DNA of 64,000 bases from CBDFGS01 sp965247255 (lineage in GTDB: Bacteria > Chloroflexota > Dehalococcoidia > Lucifugimonadales > CAUZJF01), in contig CBDFGS010000013.1 of NCBI GenBank assembly GCA_965247255.1, forward strand, positions 248,001-312,000, in the 5' to 3' direction. This document shows, in pieces, positions 1-9,054 of this stretch. The translations under genes and the position numbers were made by a program. The notes under the pieces are model-generated. The model ran no database searches. It was not told the DNA's origin and was given only the letters and a program-made list of their open reading frames with translations. The number at the start of each line of letters is the position of its first letter. Position 1 is the first letter of the stretch.

Positions 1-2
1 TC

Positions 3-317
3 GGCACCTCAGCCAGTCCGATCGACCCACTTTTGGGACCCCTGCAAGATAATGGCGGCCCGACCAAGACCCACGCGCTGCTGCCTGGTAGCCCGGCCAT
101 CGACGCCGCTGACAATGCAAGCTGCCCCTCGCTAGACCAGCGCGGATACCTACGGCCCGGCGGGCCGGGCTGCGACATTGGTGTTTTCGAGTTCAGCTCG
201 GTACCGGTTCCGGGCCTGACCGGACTCGGCACCACGGTCCTCGCAGCGCTTCTCGCTTGGCTGGTATTCGTAGCCACGCGAAAGAAGGGGCGGCAACCAT
301 TGGGCAGCAAGTCCTGA
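3..317 (+). CDS. C-terminal end of a beta-helix (choice-of-anchor Q type) surface protein, 5' partial
   Basis: The frame is open from the window edge, so the start lies upstream. The visible 104 residues begin with the DPLLGPLQDNGGPT and HALLPGSPAIDAA signatures that end parallel beta-helix proteins with a choice-of-anchor Q domain. After a short linker comes one hydrophobic helix (about TVLAALLAWLVFVA) followed by the basic tail RKKGRQ. The protein is therefore probably exported and held in the membrane or cell surface by its C-terminus. Substrate or partner cannot be inferred. The family call is strong because the signature is nearly canonical; the anchor type is inference. Confidence 0.8.
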   Translation, partial: GTSASPIDPLLGPLQDNGGPTKTHALLPGSPAIDAADNASCPSLDQRGYLRPGGPGCDIGVFEFSSVPVPGLTGLGTTVLAALLAWLVFVATRKKGRQPLGSKS

Positions 318-488
318 GAAACATGTCGGAGATACTCCGCCAACTACCCCTACCTAGAGCGATGAGCCGGACAGCAAGTCCTGCTCTGCTTCCCGACGGA
401 GCTTGTGTCGGGCTCGCGGCTCATATCCCACGGCCACGGCGGTAGCATGAGAGCGGCCACTCCCGCCGTTAATCGAAAGGTGGACCCT

Positions 489-1643
489 ATGAGGTTGATC
501 GTCCTGCTCGCGATGTTGGCCTTTGTTAGCCTGGCCGCTTGCTCTGAGCCGGGACCCTCCGACGAGCCAGCCCCCACGAGCGGAGTGGTACCAGGGTCTG
601 GACAGGGCGGAGGCGGCGGTGGCGGAGGCGGCGGTGGTGGCGGCGGCGGTGGTGGCGATGGCGGCGACGGGATACCGCCGGCACCCTTGTCGACCGACCC
701 GAACAGCGTAACGGTCATCCTTCCAAACCAGCACAACCTGCAGTGGATGAACTTCTGGATAGCCCTTGGCGCCGGGTACTTCTCGGACGAAGGGCTGACG
801 GTGGAGCCGGTATCGCCGCCCAGGCCCGATCGATCAGGCCGGTTCCTGATGATGGGCCGCGGACACGTCGCCGTTCTGCCCGTCCCGATGTACCTGAGGA
901 TGATCGGCGACGGCGAGCCGATAGCCATTTTCGCCAACCTGCTCGCGAACGACCGCGTAAACATCATCCTGCAAAAGGAAGTGGCGGAACAGCTCGGGGT
1001 TTCGCCGACAGCCTCGGTTAAGGAGAAGCTACAGAGCCTTAAGGGGCTCAAGGTAGGAGTCGCTCCGGGACCGATCACCAGGCTCAGAATCTTGTTCAAT
1101 TCGGTCGGACTTGACGCGGACAGCCACGTCGAGATCGTCACAATCGGTGGGCACGGGCAGAACAAGGCCTTCGGAGACCGCGAAGTAGACGCACTCTATG
1201 CACACACGCCGTTCCTCGAGACCGCGCTCGTCAGGCAGGGAGCCGTGGAGTTCATCGACCAGGCAGGCGGGGAGGTGCCCGAGCTGGCAGGGCTTCAGAT
1301 CCACGTGATGCTCGCGACAAGGTCGTATATCGATAAGAACCCGCAGACGGTGGAGAAGCTCACGCGGGCTCTCTACCGGGCGCAGCAGCTTATTCGCAGC
1401 GACATAGAAGGAACCGTGAACGCATTGACGAAGTCCGGAGTCCAGGAGCTGGACCCAGAGCTGGTCAATACGATCGTTGAGATCTATGCGCCTGCGCTTC
1501 CACTAACGCCCGCCGTGTCTGTCGAGGGCATACATACACAGCTCAGCATGTTCCCGGCTCATCAGCAAGCCCCGGACCTCTCTCAGACCGATCTGACGCT
1601 GTACGTAGCGCCGCGGTTCGCAGAGAAGGTAGCGTCTGAGTAG
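489..1643 (+). CDS. ABC transporter substrate-binding lipoprotein (NMT1/SsuA-like) with polyglycine linker
   Basis: Predicted 384-residue lipoprotein. The N-terminus has a signal peptide ending in the lipobox LAAC near residue 20. A Pro/Ser/Gly spacer with 17 consecutive glycines follows, then a periplasmic-binding-like fold. NMT1/ThiY/SsuA-type features include VILPNQHNLQWMNFW at the start of the fold and LKGLKVGVAPG in the middle. The start at 489 is chosen because AAAGGTGG lies just upstream and the signal peptide begins there; an upstream in-frame ATG at 405 would bury the signal. No permease or ATPase gene is adjacent, so the ligand and even the transport role are open. Confidence 0.82.
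   Translation: MRLIVLLAMLAFVSLAACSEPGPSDEPAPTSGVVPGSGQGGGGGGGGGGGGGGGGGDGGDGIPPAPLSTDPNSVTVILPNQHNLQWMNFWIALGAGYFSDEGLTVEPVSPPRPDRSGRFLMMGRGHVAVLPVPMYLRMIGDGEPIAIFANLLANDRVNIILQKEVAEQLGVSPTASVKEKLQSLKGLKVGVAPGPITRLRILFNSVGLDADSHVEIVTIGGHGQNKAFGDREVDALYAHTPFLETALVRQGAVEFIDQAGGEVPELAGLQIHVMLATRSYIDKNPQTVEKLTRALYRAQQLIRSDIEGTVNALTKSGVQELDPELVNTIVEIYAPALPLTPAVSVEGIHTQLSMFPAHQQAPDLSQTDLTLYVAPRFAEKVASE
606..656 (+). repeat. Polyglycine-coding GGN tract
   Basis: Seventeen successive GGN codons (mixed GGC, GGT, GGA) form a low-complexity linker in the solute-binding lipoprotein. Mixed codons argue against simple trinucleotide slippage alone. Confidence 0.9.
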
Positions 1644-2069
1644 AAAGATGTTACCCGAGAGAAGGCCCCTTCACCGCTGCACGATGCGTTTGCGAGGCTA
1701 AGCATCTCCAGAACGGGTAACCGAGCCACCACCGCATTGTCATGCTGAGGAGTCCCCGACGAAGTATCAGGGGTGGGGCTGTCCTGGCTTGACGGCACAG
1801 CGCCTTCGTGGCTTTCTGCCCATCTCCATATGCTACTGAGAGGGACCAGGGTGAGTTCCGCCGTCATGGCAGCGTGTTATACTTCCCGCTCGTCAACCTA
1901 GCTCTGACAAGTATGGTTGCCAAAGACGCTGCCGTCTTCTGGCGCTAAGGTTTCGGCGAGCCTAACCGAAGAAAACCTGCCGTCCCTACTCGATGACGCA
2001 GAGCGATTGGTGGTCCAACTCGAACCTTCGGCGTCGCTTCCTGCCACCTCTTTAATCACCTGAGCCGCA
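1644..2069. other. Intergenic region with a degenerate dispersed repeat
   Basis: No convincing gene. Around 1735-1790 there is a TTGTCATGCTGAGGAG-like segment followed by GAAGTATCAGGGG. It resembles the widespread TGTCATTCTGAGCG-type intergenic repeat of many environmental bacterial genomes. The rest shows nothing recognisable. Confidence 0.4.
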
Positions 2070-2933
2070 ATGACACCTGAATGGGACGCGCGCTACCCCG
2101 ACCAGGAGGCCCTCCGTGGCGAGGTGGACCTCATGGCCGATGCCTTCGTGGAAGCGCTGCTCGAAGAGGTCCCGGCGAATCAAATACGCACAATCTATCT
2201 CAAAGGCTCTGCCTGCAAGCCCTGGGACTCCCCACTTGACTACGTCCCCGAGGTGAGCGACTTGGATATCCACGTGCACTTTCGTGGGGACGAACACTGG
2301 CGCGGGTTTTCTAGCTCCCTACAGAAAGCGATGCGGATACAAAAGCGCGTCGAGACGCTGTTTCTCTCCCAAACAGTACAGCCTGTCCACACGCCTAGGC
2401 CCCAACTCATCGTTCTGAATGCGGCCGAGAGGAAACCGGACTGGGTCGACGCGCCACGCTCCACCGTCAGGGTGCTTCACGGCGAAGAGTACCCGCAGGT
2501 GGAATACAGCGATTCGGACCGAATCAGGCGTGGCGAATGCGATCGGCTACTAACAGACGCCTCTTATGTCCGACACGTGCCACTGCAGATTATCGATCGA
2601 CCGCTGAGGTATTTGTGGGAAGTAATGCGGGCTCTCGTTTGGCGCGTCTCCCCGGCGGGGCCCAGAGTCCTTCACATCTCCGGTGTCGACACCGAGAGCG
2701 CGTGGAGTATGAACCGCACTGGAGTAGTGGATGCGCTCAGGGAAATCGGCCTCGACGCCCTGGCCGAGCCGTATACAAGCTTCTATCTCTCGGCATGGCG
2801 GTACTTCCTGTCCGGCTACGCCGACACCGACGCGGGAAGAGACGCGATCAGCTCTGCCGTCGAGGTGTTGCAGGAGGCGGAGCAAGTCGCCAACAGCTGG
2901 CTGGACGCGAACCCGGCCGAACCTGCGGGATAA
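2070..2933 (+). CDS. Nucleotidyltransferase-fold protein
   Basis: 287-residue protein. Near residues 44-70 it has KGSACKPW followed by SDLDIHVHF, the glycine-serine and Asp-x-Asp pattern of the DNA polymerase beta-type nucleotidyltransferase superfamily. The C-terminal half is helical, as in aminoglycoside or minimal nucleotidyltransferases. The substrate is unknown. It is the first gene of a tight operon: the next gene starts 4 nt after its stop. Antibiotic-modifying activity is possible but not shown by the sequence. Confidence 0.7.
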   Translation: MTPEWDARYPDQEALRGEVDLMADAFVEALLEEVPANQIRTIYLKGSACKPWDSPLDYVPEVSDLDIHVHFRGDEHWRGFSSSLQKAMRIQKRVETLFLSQTVQPVHTPRPQLIVLNAAERKPDWVDAPRSTVRVLHGEEYPQVEYSDSDRIRRGECDRLLTDASYVRHVPLQIIDRPLRYLWEVMRALVWRVSPAGPRVLHISGVDTESAWSMNRTGVVDALREIGLDALAEPYTSFYLSAWRYFLSGYADTDAGRDAISSAVEVLQEAEQVANSWLDANPAEPAG

Positions 2934-2937
2934 GACG

Positions 2938-3681
2938 ATGCCGTTACACGAGGGTCTAAGAATCAGCGACGTCGACCAGCTCGCCGACCTGCTGAAAGAC
3001 GGCGCCATCTTTCGCGACTGCGACCTCGATCACGCTGACCTCACGGCATTTCACGCGAACGAGATCACGTTCGATAGCTGCTCGCTGCGAAAGGCTGACC
3101 TCTCGGAGGTCGTCTGCCGGAGCCTGCGTATTATCGACTCGCACCTGGAGGAGGCCCGCTTTGAGAAGGCGGACATTCAGGAAGCCGAGTTCCTGCGGTC
3201 TGTCTGTGCGTCGGCCAGCTTCCGAGGCGCGAAACTCAATCTATCCCGGTTGCTCGATTGCGATCTGTCGCTCTGTGACTTCGAAGGCGCCAACCTGTTC
3301 GGTGCGGACCTCGCCGGGTCTAGGCTGAGAGCGGTAGACTTGAGCGAGGCGAAGATGGATGCGGTTAAGGTCGACCGCGTCGACTTCAGCATGGCCACGC
3401 TTAGGGCGAGAGACTTCAGCGGCTACAAATTCGACGGCGTGAATTTCACCGAGGCTGACCTTACCGGATGCGACTTCATGCAAGCTGAGTTCCAAGGATG
3501 TCACCTCAACGGCTCTATCGTGAGCGAGGATACCACCTTCGACGGCGCGGACCTTCGCGGCGCTCACATCACGAACACAGCTTTGACTAATGCAAGCCTC
3601 AAAGGCGCCGTTATGTCACCCGCCCAGGCGCATATCCTGCTTTCCGAAAGATACGGAATAGTCGTGGCGGAGAGCCCGTAG
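2938..3681 (+). CDS. Pentapeptide-repeat protein
   Basis: 247 residues, almost entirely A(D/N)LXX-type pentapeptides (for example FRDCDLDHADLTAF, FEGANLFGADLAGS, DGADLRGAHITN), predicting a right-handed quadrilateral beta helix. Such proteins act as DNA mimics, scaffolds or adaptors, and function cannot be read from the repeats alone. The start at 2938 follows the nucleotidyltransferase stop by 4 nt, and the stop lies 2 nt before the RNase D-like gene, so the three are very likely co-transcribed and translationally coupled. Confidence 0.85.
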   Translation: MPLHEGLRISDVDQLADLLKDGAIFRDCDLDHADLTAFHANEITFDSCSLRKADLSEVVCRSLRIIDSHLEEARFEKADIQEAEFLRSVCASASFRGAKLNLSRLLDCDLSLCDFEGANLFGADLAGSRLRAVDLSEAKMDAVKVDRVDFSMATLRARDFSGYKFDGVNFTEADLTGCDFMQAEFQGCHLNGSIVSEDTTFDGADLRGAHITNTALTNASLKGAVMSPAQAHILLSERYGIVVAESP

Positions 3682-3683
3682 CC

Positions 3684-4892
3684 TTGACCCGCTTCCCCTT
3701 CAAGAGATTGACACACGCCCAACCCAAACGAGAGTCCAGGACCGGCGACATCGAGATCGTCGCGACGCTACCACGGCTCGACGAGGTCGTGGCGGAAGCC
3801 TTTCGTCGACCCCGTGTCGCGCTGGACATCGAGTCTAACGGGTTCCACCGCTACCCCGAGCGCGTCTGCCTGGTGCAGTTTGCAGCGTCAGGCCCCGCTT
3901 TTCTGATCGACCCCCTGCCCATGACAGATTTGGAGCCCCTGGGAAAGCTGCTGGCCGACCCATCGGTGGAGAAGGTGTTCCACTCGGCGGACTACGACCT
4001 GCGCAGCCTCGACCGCGACTGGGGATACCGTGTCCGAAACCTATTCGACACCAGCATCGCCGCGTCGTTTCTCGGCTCTGAGCGTCTGGGGCTGGCCGCA
4101 GTGCTCCAGGAGTATCTAGGCGTTGAGTTGACCAAGGAGAAGCGGCTCCAACGCGCCGACTGGACCGTCCGCCCATTGAGCCCTGAAGCGCAGCGGTACG
4201 CCGCCGACGACGTCTACTACCTGGAAGCCTTGAGAGACACGCTCGCCAAGAAGCTCAAGGACCTCTCCAGGCTGGAGTGGGTGGCGGAGGAGTGCGAGAG
4301 GCTTGCGGGAGTCAGGTATGAGCCTCCCGACCGCGAGTGGGCCTTCGCGTCGATCAAGGGCAGCCGCGATCTCGACGGCGCGGGACTCGCGGTGTTGCGC
4401 TCACTACACGGGTTCCGCGAGCGTGAGGCAGTCCGGAGAGACCGGCCGCCCTTCAAGGTGATAGGGAACGCCGCGCTGCTGGCTTTGGCCGCCAGCCCAC
4501 AGGCTGATCTCGCCAGCATCAAAGGGCTCGGCCGCTTCGGCCACTCTCCCGGCGCGGGCCGTCTTCGCGCTGCGATTCGGGAGGGACTCCGAGCCGGCCC
4601 GATTATGCGCCCGAGGCGCTCGAGGACGGACGTCCGGAGACTAAGCGCGGCAGAGCGAGCGAGGGTGGGGACACGGCTCCAGGCGCTTAAGAAGTGGCGA
4701 ACCGGCCTAGGCAAACAGCTAGGGCTCGATCCGAGTCTACTCTGGCCTGCGGTCAGCCTCGAGCGCCTGGCCGGACGGCCGGACAGTCTACGAGACGAGC
4801 TGGAAAGCGCCGAAGTCCGGGCGTGGCAGCGTCAGGAGTTCGGCGAGTCCCTTCGCAGCTTCTTGGCCACGCTGGCCGGGGAGTCCCTCTAG
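3684..4892 (+). CDS. Ribonuclease D-like 3'-5' exonuclease
   Basis: 402-residue DEDDy exonuclease. Visible catalytic residues: DIES (Asp48, Glu50), HSADYDL (Asp105) and YAADDVYYL (Tyr172, Asp176). An HRDC-like helical region follows (around LRSLHGFREREA), and a basic C-terminal domain, which is the RNase D layout and near its usual length. The expected role is 3' trimming of tRNA or other structured RNA in the cytoplasm. The start is a TTG, 2 nt after the pentapeptide gene, with GGAG about 11 nt upstream; the fold begins near residue 21, so a slightly later start is possible. Confidence 0.85.
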   Translation: MTRFPFKRLTHAQPKRESRTGDIEIVATLPRLDEVVAEAFRRPRVALDIESNGFHRYPERVCLVQFAASGPAFLIDPLPMTDLEPLGKLLADPSVEKVFHSADYDLRSLDRDWGYRVRNLFDTSIAASFLGSERLGLAAVLQEYLGVELTKEKRLQRADWTVRPLSPEAQRYAADDVYYLEALRDTLAKKLKDLSRLEWVAEECERLAGVRYEPPDREWAFASIKGSRDLDGAGLAVLRSLHGFREREAVRRDRPPFKVIGNAALLALAASPQADLASIKGLGRFGHSPGAGRLRAAIREGLRAGPIMRPRRSRTDVRRLSAAERARVGTRLQALKKWRTGLGKQLGLDPSLLWPAVSLERLAGRPDSLRDELESAEVRAWQRQEFGESLRSFLATLAGESL

Positions 4893-4993
4893 ACAGCCCC
4901 CTCCGCGTCGCCTCCGCGCTCCTGGTGACGCTGCGAGGCCTCGGCGGTCTTCTTCAGACCGCGCGACGCCGCCATACCCCATGATTGGGGACA

Positions 4994-5128
4994 TCAGCAC
5001 CCAGAACCCTTGGGGGCGATCTCCAACTCGTGATGATGGCCACCGCTAAACATCTTCGACTTGGGCGTGTTCTGACCCTCTTGTTCCGTCAGGTCGATCT
5101 CCTGCTGGCCAGAGCCTCTGGTGTCCAC
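4994..5128 (-). CDS. Candidate 44-residue small protein overlapping the DUF6174 stop
   Basis: A GTG start overlaps the TAG of the upstream lipoprotein gene by one base (TAGTG), suggesting termination-reinitiation. The product is hydrophilic, with QEIDLTEQEG and a GGHHHELEI segment near the C-terminus. No family is recognised and there is no Shine-Dalgarno, so this is only a candidate. A GCGGTC/GACCGC hairpin at 4944-4962 sits between its stop and the convergent RNase D-like gene. Confidence 0.3.
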   Translation of the reverse strand: MDTRGSGQQEIDLTEQEGQNTPKSKMFSGGHHHELEIAPKGSGC

Positions 5129-6015
5129 TAGTTCGTCACAGTCAACGAGCTTACCGTGAATCCCATTTCTTCATCCGCCAACCGCTCGTCTCGGTCGATG
5201 AATACCTCGGCGGGGTAGCCCGTTTCGGGGTGGTACTCTACCTCGATCCTAGCAGCCTCTCCTGCCACCGCCCCCGCTATGTAGGAAAATAGGTTCTCGA
5301 CCGTCCCGAAGCGCTCCGGGTCCGGCACGTCGCCGCCAACGGATGAATCGACGAACGTGGTGCCCGTGACCTGACCGTTCACGACCCGGATTTCGACGTC
5401 CGCTACGTACTCCTGGATGCAGAAGCACTGCCACTTAGCACTGTAGGTGTAGCTCGTAATACGGCTGCGGTCCCAGCGGCTCCGGGCCCGCAGCAATCGG
5501 GCGGTTACCGAGTCGGGGTCCCGCACCAGGATCACGGGCTCGAAACCAGGGATGAGCCCGCCTCGTCCCGACTGGGCGTCGGAGGCCGTTACGGTCCGCT
5601 CGTAGAGGCCCTCGGGCAACCCGGCGTCGACGAGGGGACCGTCCGTATCAGCGGCCAATGGGAACCGGACTTCGGTGGTCGGAGCGGACAGCGCGACGAC
5701 CGCGGTCTGGGTCGCTTCCGTACCCAAGAGTTCGATGGTGATCCGGTCTACCGGGAACTGGAACTCGCACCCACCTTGGTTCACGGCGTCGAAGGCAGTC
5801 GGCGCCTTGTCCCTGCCCACCACCGCGACGATGTACTCCAGCGCGTACGCTTCGGTGGCGAAACACACGGGTTCCAGAGAGACGCTCGCTGTCGGGGACG
5901 TTCCCGGTATAGAGGGCAGGGCCGTGGGCTCGGCATCGTCACCGCATCCACCAACCGCTATCAACATGGTCAACGAGGCTAGTACCGCAGCTCCAAGTCG
6001 AATACGGTGCTTCAT
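5128..6015 (-). CDS. DUF6174 lipoprotein
   Basis: 295 residues with a signal peptide and lipobox ending at VGGC near residue 23, so exported and lipid-anchored. The C-terminal 110 residues match the DUF6174 pattern: W..SRITSYTYSAKW, a V.NGQVTG strand, TVENLFSYI, and VEYHPETGYPAEVFID near the end. The middle part is not recognised. The start at 6015 is chosen because the signal peptide begins there; an in-frame ATG 96 nt upstream adds a non-signal extension. No function is known for the family. Confidence 0.75.
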   Translation of the reverse strand: MKHRIRLGAAVLASLTMLIAVGGCGDDAEPTALPSIPGTSPTASVSLEPVCFATEAYALEYIVAVVGRDKAPTAFDAVNQGGCEFQFPVDRITIELLGTEATQTAVVALSAPTTEVRFPLAADTDGPLVDAGLPEGLYERTVTASDAQSGRGGLIPGFEPVILVRDPDSVTARLLRARSRWDRSRITSYTYSAKWQCFCIQEYVADVEIRVVNGQVTGTTFVDSSVGGDVPDPERFGTVENLFSYIAGAVAGEAARIEVEYHPETGYPAEVFIDRDERLADEEMGFTVSSLTVTN

Positions 6016-6360
6016 CGCTCTATCGGGGATTCCCCATGCAAATTTGCCCATCCAGATGACACATGATCTTGACGATGGATGATGATACGGATACACCGGA
6101 TTCGCTGTCAATCACGCCGTTGTGCCACGGCGCTACCTGTTGTGGGGTGAGCGTTTAAGGTGAAGGAGGTCCACGGCTGGACGTCACCCAGCCACCTCCG
6201 GGCCCGCCACCGGAGCTATACCTCGACAGCGGAAGCTAGCGCCGCTCCCAGGCAAGGTTGACACCACCTGGGGTCACGGGTAGACTCCACGTGCGCCGCA
6301 GCATAGTGGCCGCCAGGCTGGCCACGGCTTCGCGTATACCGCCCCCAGTGGAGGAAGGAC
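6016..6360. other. Divergent intergenic region with a long hairpin
   Basis: Separates the DUF6174 and FHA genes and should hold both promoters. At 6165-6199 GGAGGT and GGCTGG pair with CCAGCC and ACCTCC around a 7-nt loop, with CCAC bulged on one side. No coding signal is seen. Confidence 0.45.
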
Positions 6361-7128
6361 ATGGGCATGTTCGGCTGGTTAACCAAGCTATTCGGTGGCG
6401 GCGGAAAGGGTGATGGGGGCGGGACCGACGAACTTGACTCCCCTGCCTCGGGCCTTCAGGGGGAGAGCGGAGTTTCCGGAGCAACGGTGGTGCTGAGCAC
6501 CGTCCCCGTATTCACTGCTTGGCTAGTAGTCAAAGGTGGGGGTAAGGAGGGCACGGTATACGACCTCAAAGAGGGACGCATCACGCTGGGGAGCGATTCG
6601 GAAAACGATATCCAATTAGATGACTCGTCGGTAAGCTCTCCGCACATCATGATACGTGTGAACCAGGGGTCGTACCTGCTCTACGACATGGGCAGCACCG
6701 CAGGAACGTGGGTCAACGGGAACTCTGTCCAAGGCGCTTTCCTCAAAGACGGAAGCAGAGTCTCCATCGGTGGTACCGACCTCTTCTACAGCAAGCTCGG
6801 TGGAGAAGAGGGCAAGCCCAGTAAGGGCGTGCTGCTGGTGCGCTCAGGCCCGTCGACCGGAAAGAGCTTCAACGTGGGCGAGAACGACCTCGTAATCGGC
6901 CGGGCCCCCGGAGAAGACGGCGCCCAGGTCGACGACCCCGCGATAAGCCAGCGCCATGCGATGGTCCGCACCACCGAGCACGGCAGCGTGATCTACGATC
7001 TCGGTAGCTTCAACGGTACGAAGGTCGACGAAGTATCCCTGGCGGGCACTGCCCTTAACAGCGGCGACATCGTCAAGGTAGGCGAGGTCGAGCTGCAATT
7101 CGTCCAGGAGCAGGCGAAGGGGACCTAG
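6361..7128 (+). CDS. Double-FHA-domain protein
   Basis: 255 residues. A short hydrophobic/glycine-rich N-terminus (GMFGWLTKLFGGGG) precedes two FHA domains at about residues 52-140 and 158-250. The second has the canonical phosphothreonine-binding pattern (IGR, ISQRHAM, LGSFNGTKV). The first is degenerate: LGSDSENDI lacks the key Arg, and the SRxH position reads SSPH, so it may not bind phosphopeptide. GGAGGAAGG lies 2-8 nt before the ATG. It probably reads out Ser/Thr kinase signalling, but no kinase gene is nearby. Confidence 0.87.
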   Translation: MGMFGWLTKLFGGGGKGDGGGTDELDSPASGLQGESGVSGATVVLSTVPVFTAWLVVKGGGKEGTVYDLKEGRITLGSDSENDIQLDDSSVSSPHIMIRVNQGSYLLYDMGSTAGTWVNGNSVQGAFLKDGSRVSIGGTDLFYSKLGGEEGKPSKGVLLVRSGPSTGKSFNVGENDLVIGRAPGEDGAQVDDPAISQRHAMVRTTEHGSVIYDLGSFNGTKVDEVSLAGTALNSGDIVKVGEVELQFVQEQAKGT

Positions 7129-7193
7129 CGGCGCATTGCCGTGGCCCCCACGCTCACCGGCGAAGACCGTCCCAGGGCGTCTGATCGCTCCGC

Positions 7194-8084
7194 CTAAACC
7201 AACTCCACGCCGACCTGCCGGGCAATACTGCGGATGTACTGCTGGCCCGCGATGGTATCCTCGTAGTTGAAGTGCTCCACGTGTATGGTCACGTCGTGGT
7301 CGAGCTCGTCCAGCCGCTTGAGGATGGCGGCGTAGTCCAGTACACCCTCACCCGGCGGAACCTCGTCCACGTGGATTAGCGACAACCCCTTCTCGACCTT
7401 CGGGACACGTCCCAGCCCGGCGCCCGCTATCTTTACGTCCTTGGCATGTAACGCGGTAATATGGTCGCCGAGCTCATCGAACACCTCGTTGACGAAATCC
7501 GTGGTGTTGAAGACCATGTGCGGCATCGTGAGGTTGACGATGTCGATCAGCACCTTCAGCCGGGGCGAGCTCACAGCCTTCAGCATCTCCTTGTATCGTG
7601 CCACGGAGCCAAGCGGGCTGAAGAACAACGGATGCCCGGCGACGTCGATGCTTTCGTCCTCGGCGGCTTTGGCCAGCTCGGCAACGCCGGCGAGGCGTTC
7701 GCGCCACGTTTCCTCCGACCAGATCGCGGGGGTAGGCCCGTCGAACTCCTTGCCCCATCCGAATCCGATGCAGTGGGCCCCTACCCTGCGCCCGATCTGC
7801 ATCTGCCGGCGAAGGTGCAGGAGCGACGCCTGGTGGGCCTGCGGGTTGGGAGAGCCCAGGTCGCGGCCGCCGTAGAAGGGCGCAACCTCGCCGACGCGAA
7901 GCTCGTGGTCATCGAGGAAGCTCTTGGCTTCATCCGCTTCGGCGTCGCTCCAGTCCGGGAAGGACTTTACCGAGAATGTATCAGCCTCCATGATCGCCGC
8001 CTTGCGCACCAGCTCGTCACGCTCGGACCGGCCGTCTTTGCCGACTTGCAGATGGGAGCCGATCGGCGGACTCATTCGAAGCAT
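7194..8084 (-). CDS. Sugar phosphate isomerase/epimerase (TIM barrel), paralogue 1
   Basis: 296-residue AP-endonuclease-2-like TIM-barrel enzyme. Conserved strand ends include GHPLFFSPL, VLIDIVNL, HAKDVKIAG and VHVEHF, which carry the usual Glu/His/Asp metal ligands of xylose-isomerase-like epimerases. The start at 8084 has a perfect AAGGAGG 6 nt upstream. The next gene upstream encodes a paralogue sharing the SPPI start and the C-terminal GQQYIRSIAR motif, so the pair arose by tandem duplication. The sugar substrate is not deducible. Confidence 0.85.
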   Translation of the reverse strand: MLRMSPPIGSHLQVGKDGRSERDELVRKAAIMEADTFSVKSFPDWSDAEADEAKSFLDDHELRVGEVAPFYGGRDLGSPNPQAHQASLLHLRRQMQIGRRVGAHCIGFGWGKEFDGPTPAIWSEETWRERLAGVAELAKAAEDESIDVAGHPLFFSPLGSVARYKEMLKAVSSPRLKVLIDIVNLTMPHMVFNTTDFVNEVFDELGDHITALHAKDVKIAGAGLGRVPKVEKGLSLIHVDEVPPGEGVLDYAAILKRLDELDHDVTIHVEHFNYEDTIAGQQYIRSIARQVGVELV

Positions 8085-8202
8085 GGCTTTCCTCCTTCGA
8101 CAAAGCTCTCCACAGAGGGCGGAGAGCACCGAGCTACTTACGGCTAGGACCTGACGCCGGCTCCGGGACCTTCGTCGGCTTCCGGCGCCGGCCACGTTGG
8201 GC

Positions 8203-9054
8203 TCAGTTCAAACTGATGCGGCTCTTGCGGGCGACGCTGCGGATGTACTGCTGCCCCTGTACCGTCTCAGCGAACGGGAAATGCTCCACGTGCACGGTGA
8301 CGTCGTGATCAAGCCGGTCCAGCCTGCGCAGAATCGCCGCGTAGTCCATTGTGCCGGTTCCGGGGACCGCCTCGTCGATGTGCGCCACGATCTTGCCCCC
8401 CCCGGACATCACCACGTCTTTGGCATGGAGCGCCACCACGGACTCGCCGATAGCGTCGAACGCCTCGTCCACCAGCGCAGTGGTGTTGTAGATGAGGAGA
8501 GGCGTAGTCAAGTTGACCAGGTCCAGAAGCACCTTCAGTCGCGGAGAGTCCACCCTCTGAAGCATCTCAACGTATCTGTCCACCGAATTCAGGGGGCTCA
8601 TGATGTGTGGGTGTGCTGCGATGTCAACTCCAACCTCCTCCGCCACATCCGCTAGCTCCTTGGCGGCGTCGACTGTCCGGTCCCAGGTCTCCGCTGTCCA
8701 CATGAGAGCGGAGCCACGGCCGACGTAGGTGGAGAACCCAACGCAGTGGGAGCCGAGAATACGGGCGTGCCGCATCTGCTGGCTGTAGTGGGCCACCGCG
8801 CCCTTGTGGTCCTCGACATCGTACGAGCCCAGACCGCCTCCGGCGCCCCGCCCCTTGTAGAATCCGCTAAACTCGCCGGGACGCAGGCCATGCTGATGCA
8901 AGAACTCACGAGCGCTCTCAACGTCGTCGTCGCTCCAGTCGTTGCGCGAATGGACCGTTACCGTCGTCACGCCCAGGGTCTCGGCGGCGCGCAGGAACTC
9001 CTCGCGCTCTTCCGTCGTTTTTCCAAGTCTGATAGGGGGGCTCATCAGGATCAT
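8203..9054 (-). CDS. Sugar phosphate isomerase/epimerase (TIM barrel), paralogue 2
   Basis: 283-residue paralogue of the adjacent downstream gene, with matching elements AAHPHIMSPL, VLLDLVNL, HAKDVVMSG and VHVEHFPF. GGAGGG lies 6 nt before the ATG. The two genes lie head to tail about 118 nt apart on the minus strand and are probably co-transcribed. Divergence in the N-terminal third and around the loops suggests different substrates rather than simple gene dosage. Confidence 0.85.
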   Translation of the reverse strand: MILMSPPIRLGKTTEEREEFLRAAETLGVTTVTVHSRNDWSDDDVESAREFLHQHGLRPGEFSGFYKGRGAGGGLGSYDVEDHKGAVAHYSQQMRHARILGSHCVGFSTYVGRGSALMWTAETWDRTVDAAKELADVAEEVGVDIAAHPHIMSPLNSVDRYVEMLQRVDSPRLKVLLDLVNLTTPLLIYNTTALVDEAFDAIGESVVALHAKDVVMSGGGKIVAHIDEAVPGTGTMDYAAILRRLDRLDHDVTVHVEHFPFAETVQGQQYIRSVARKSRISLN

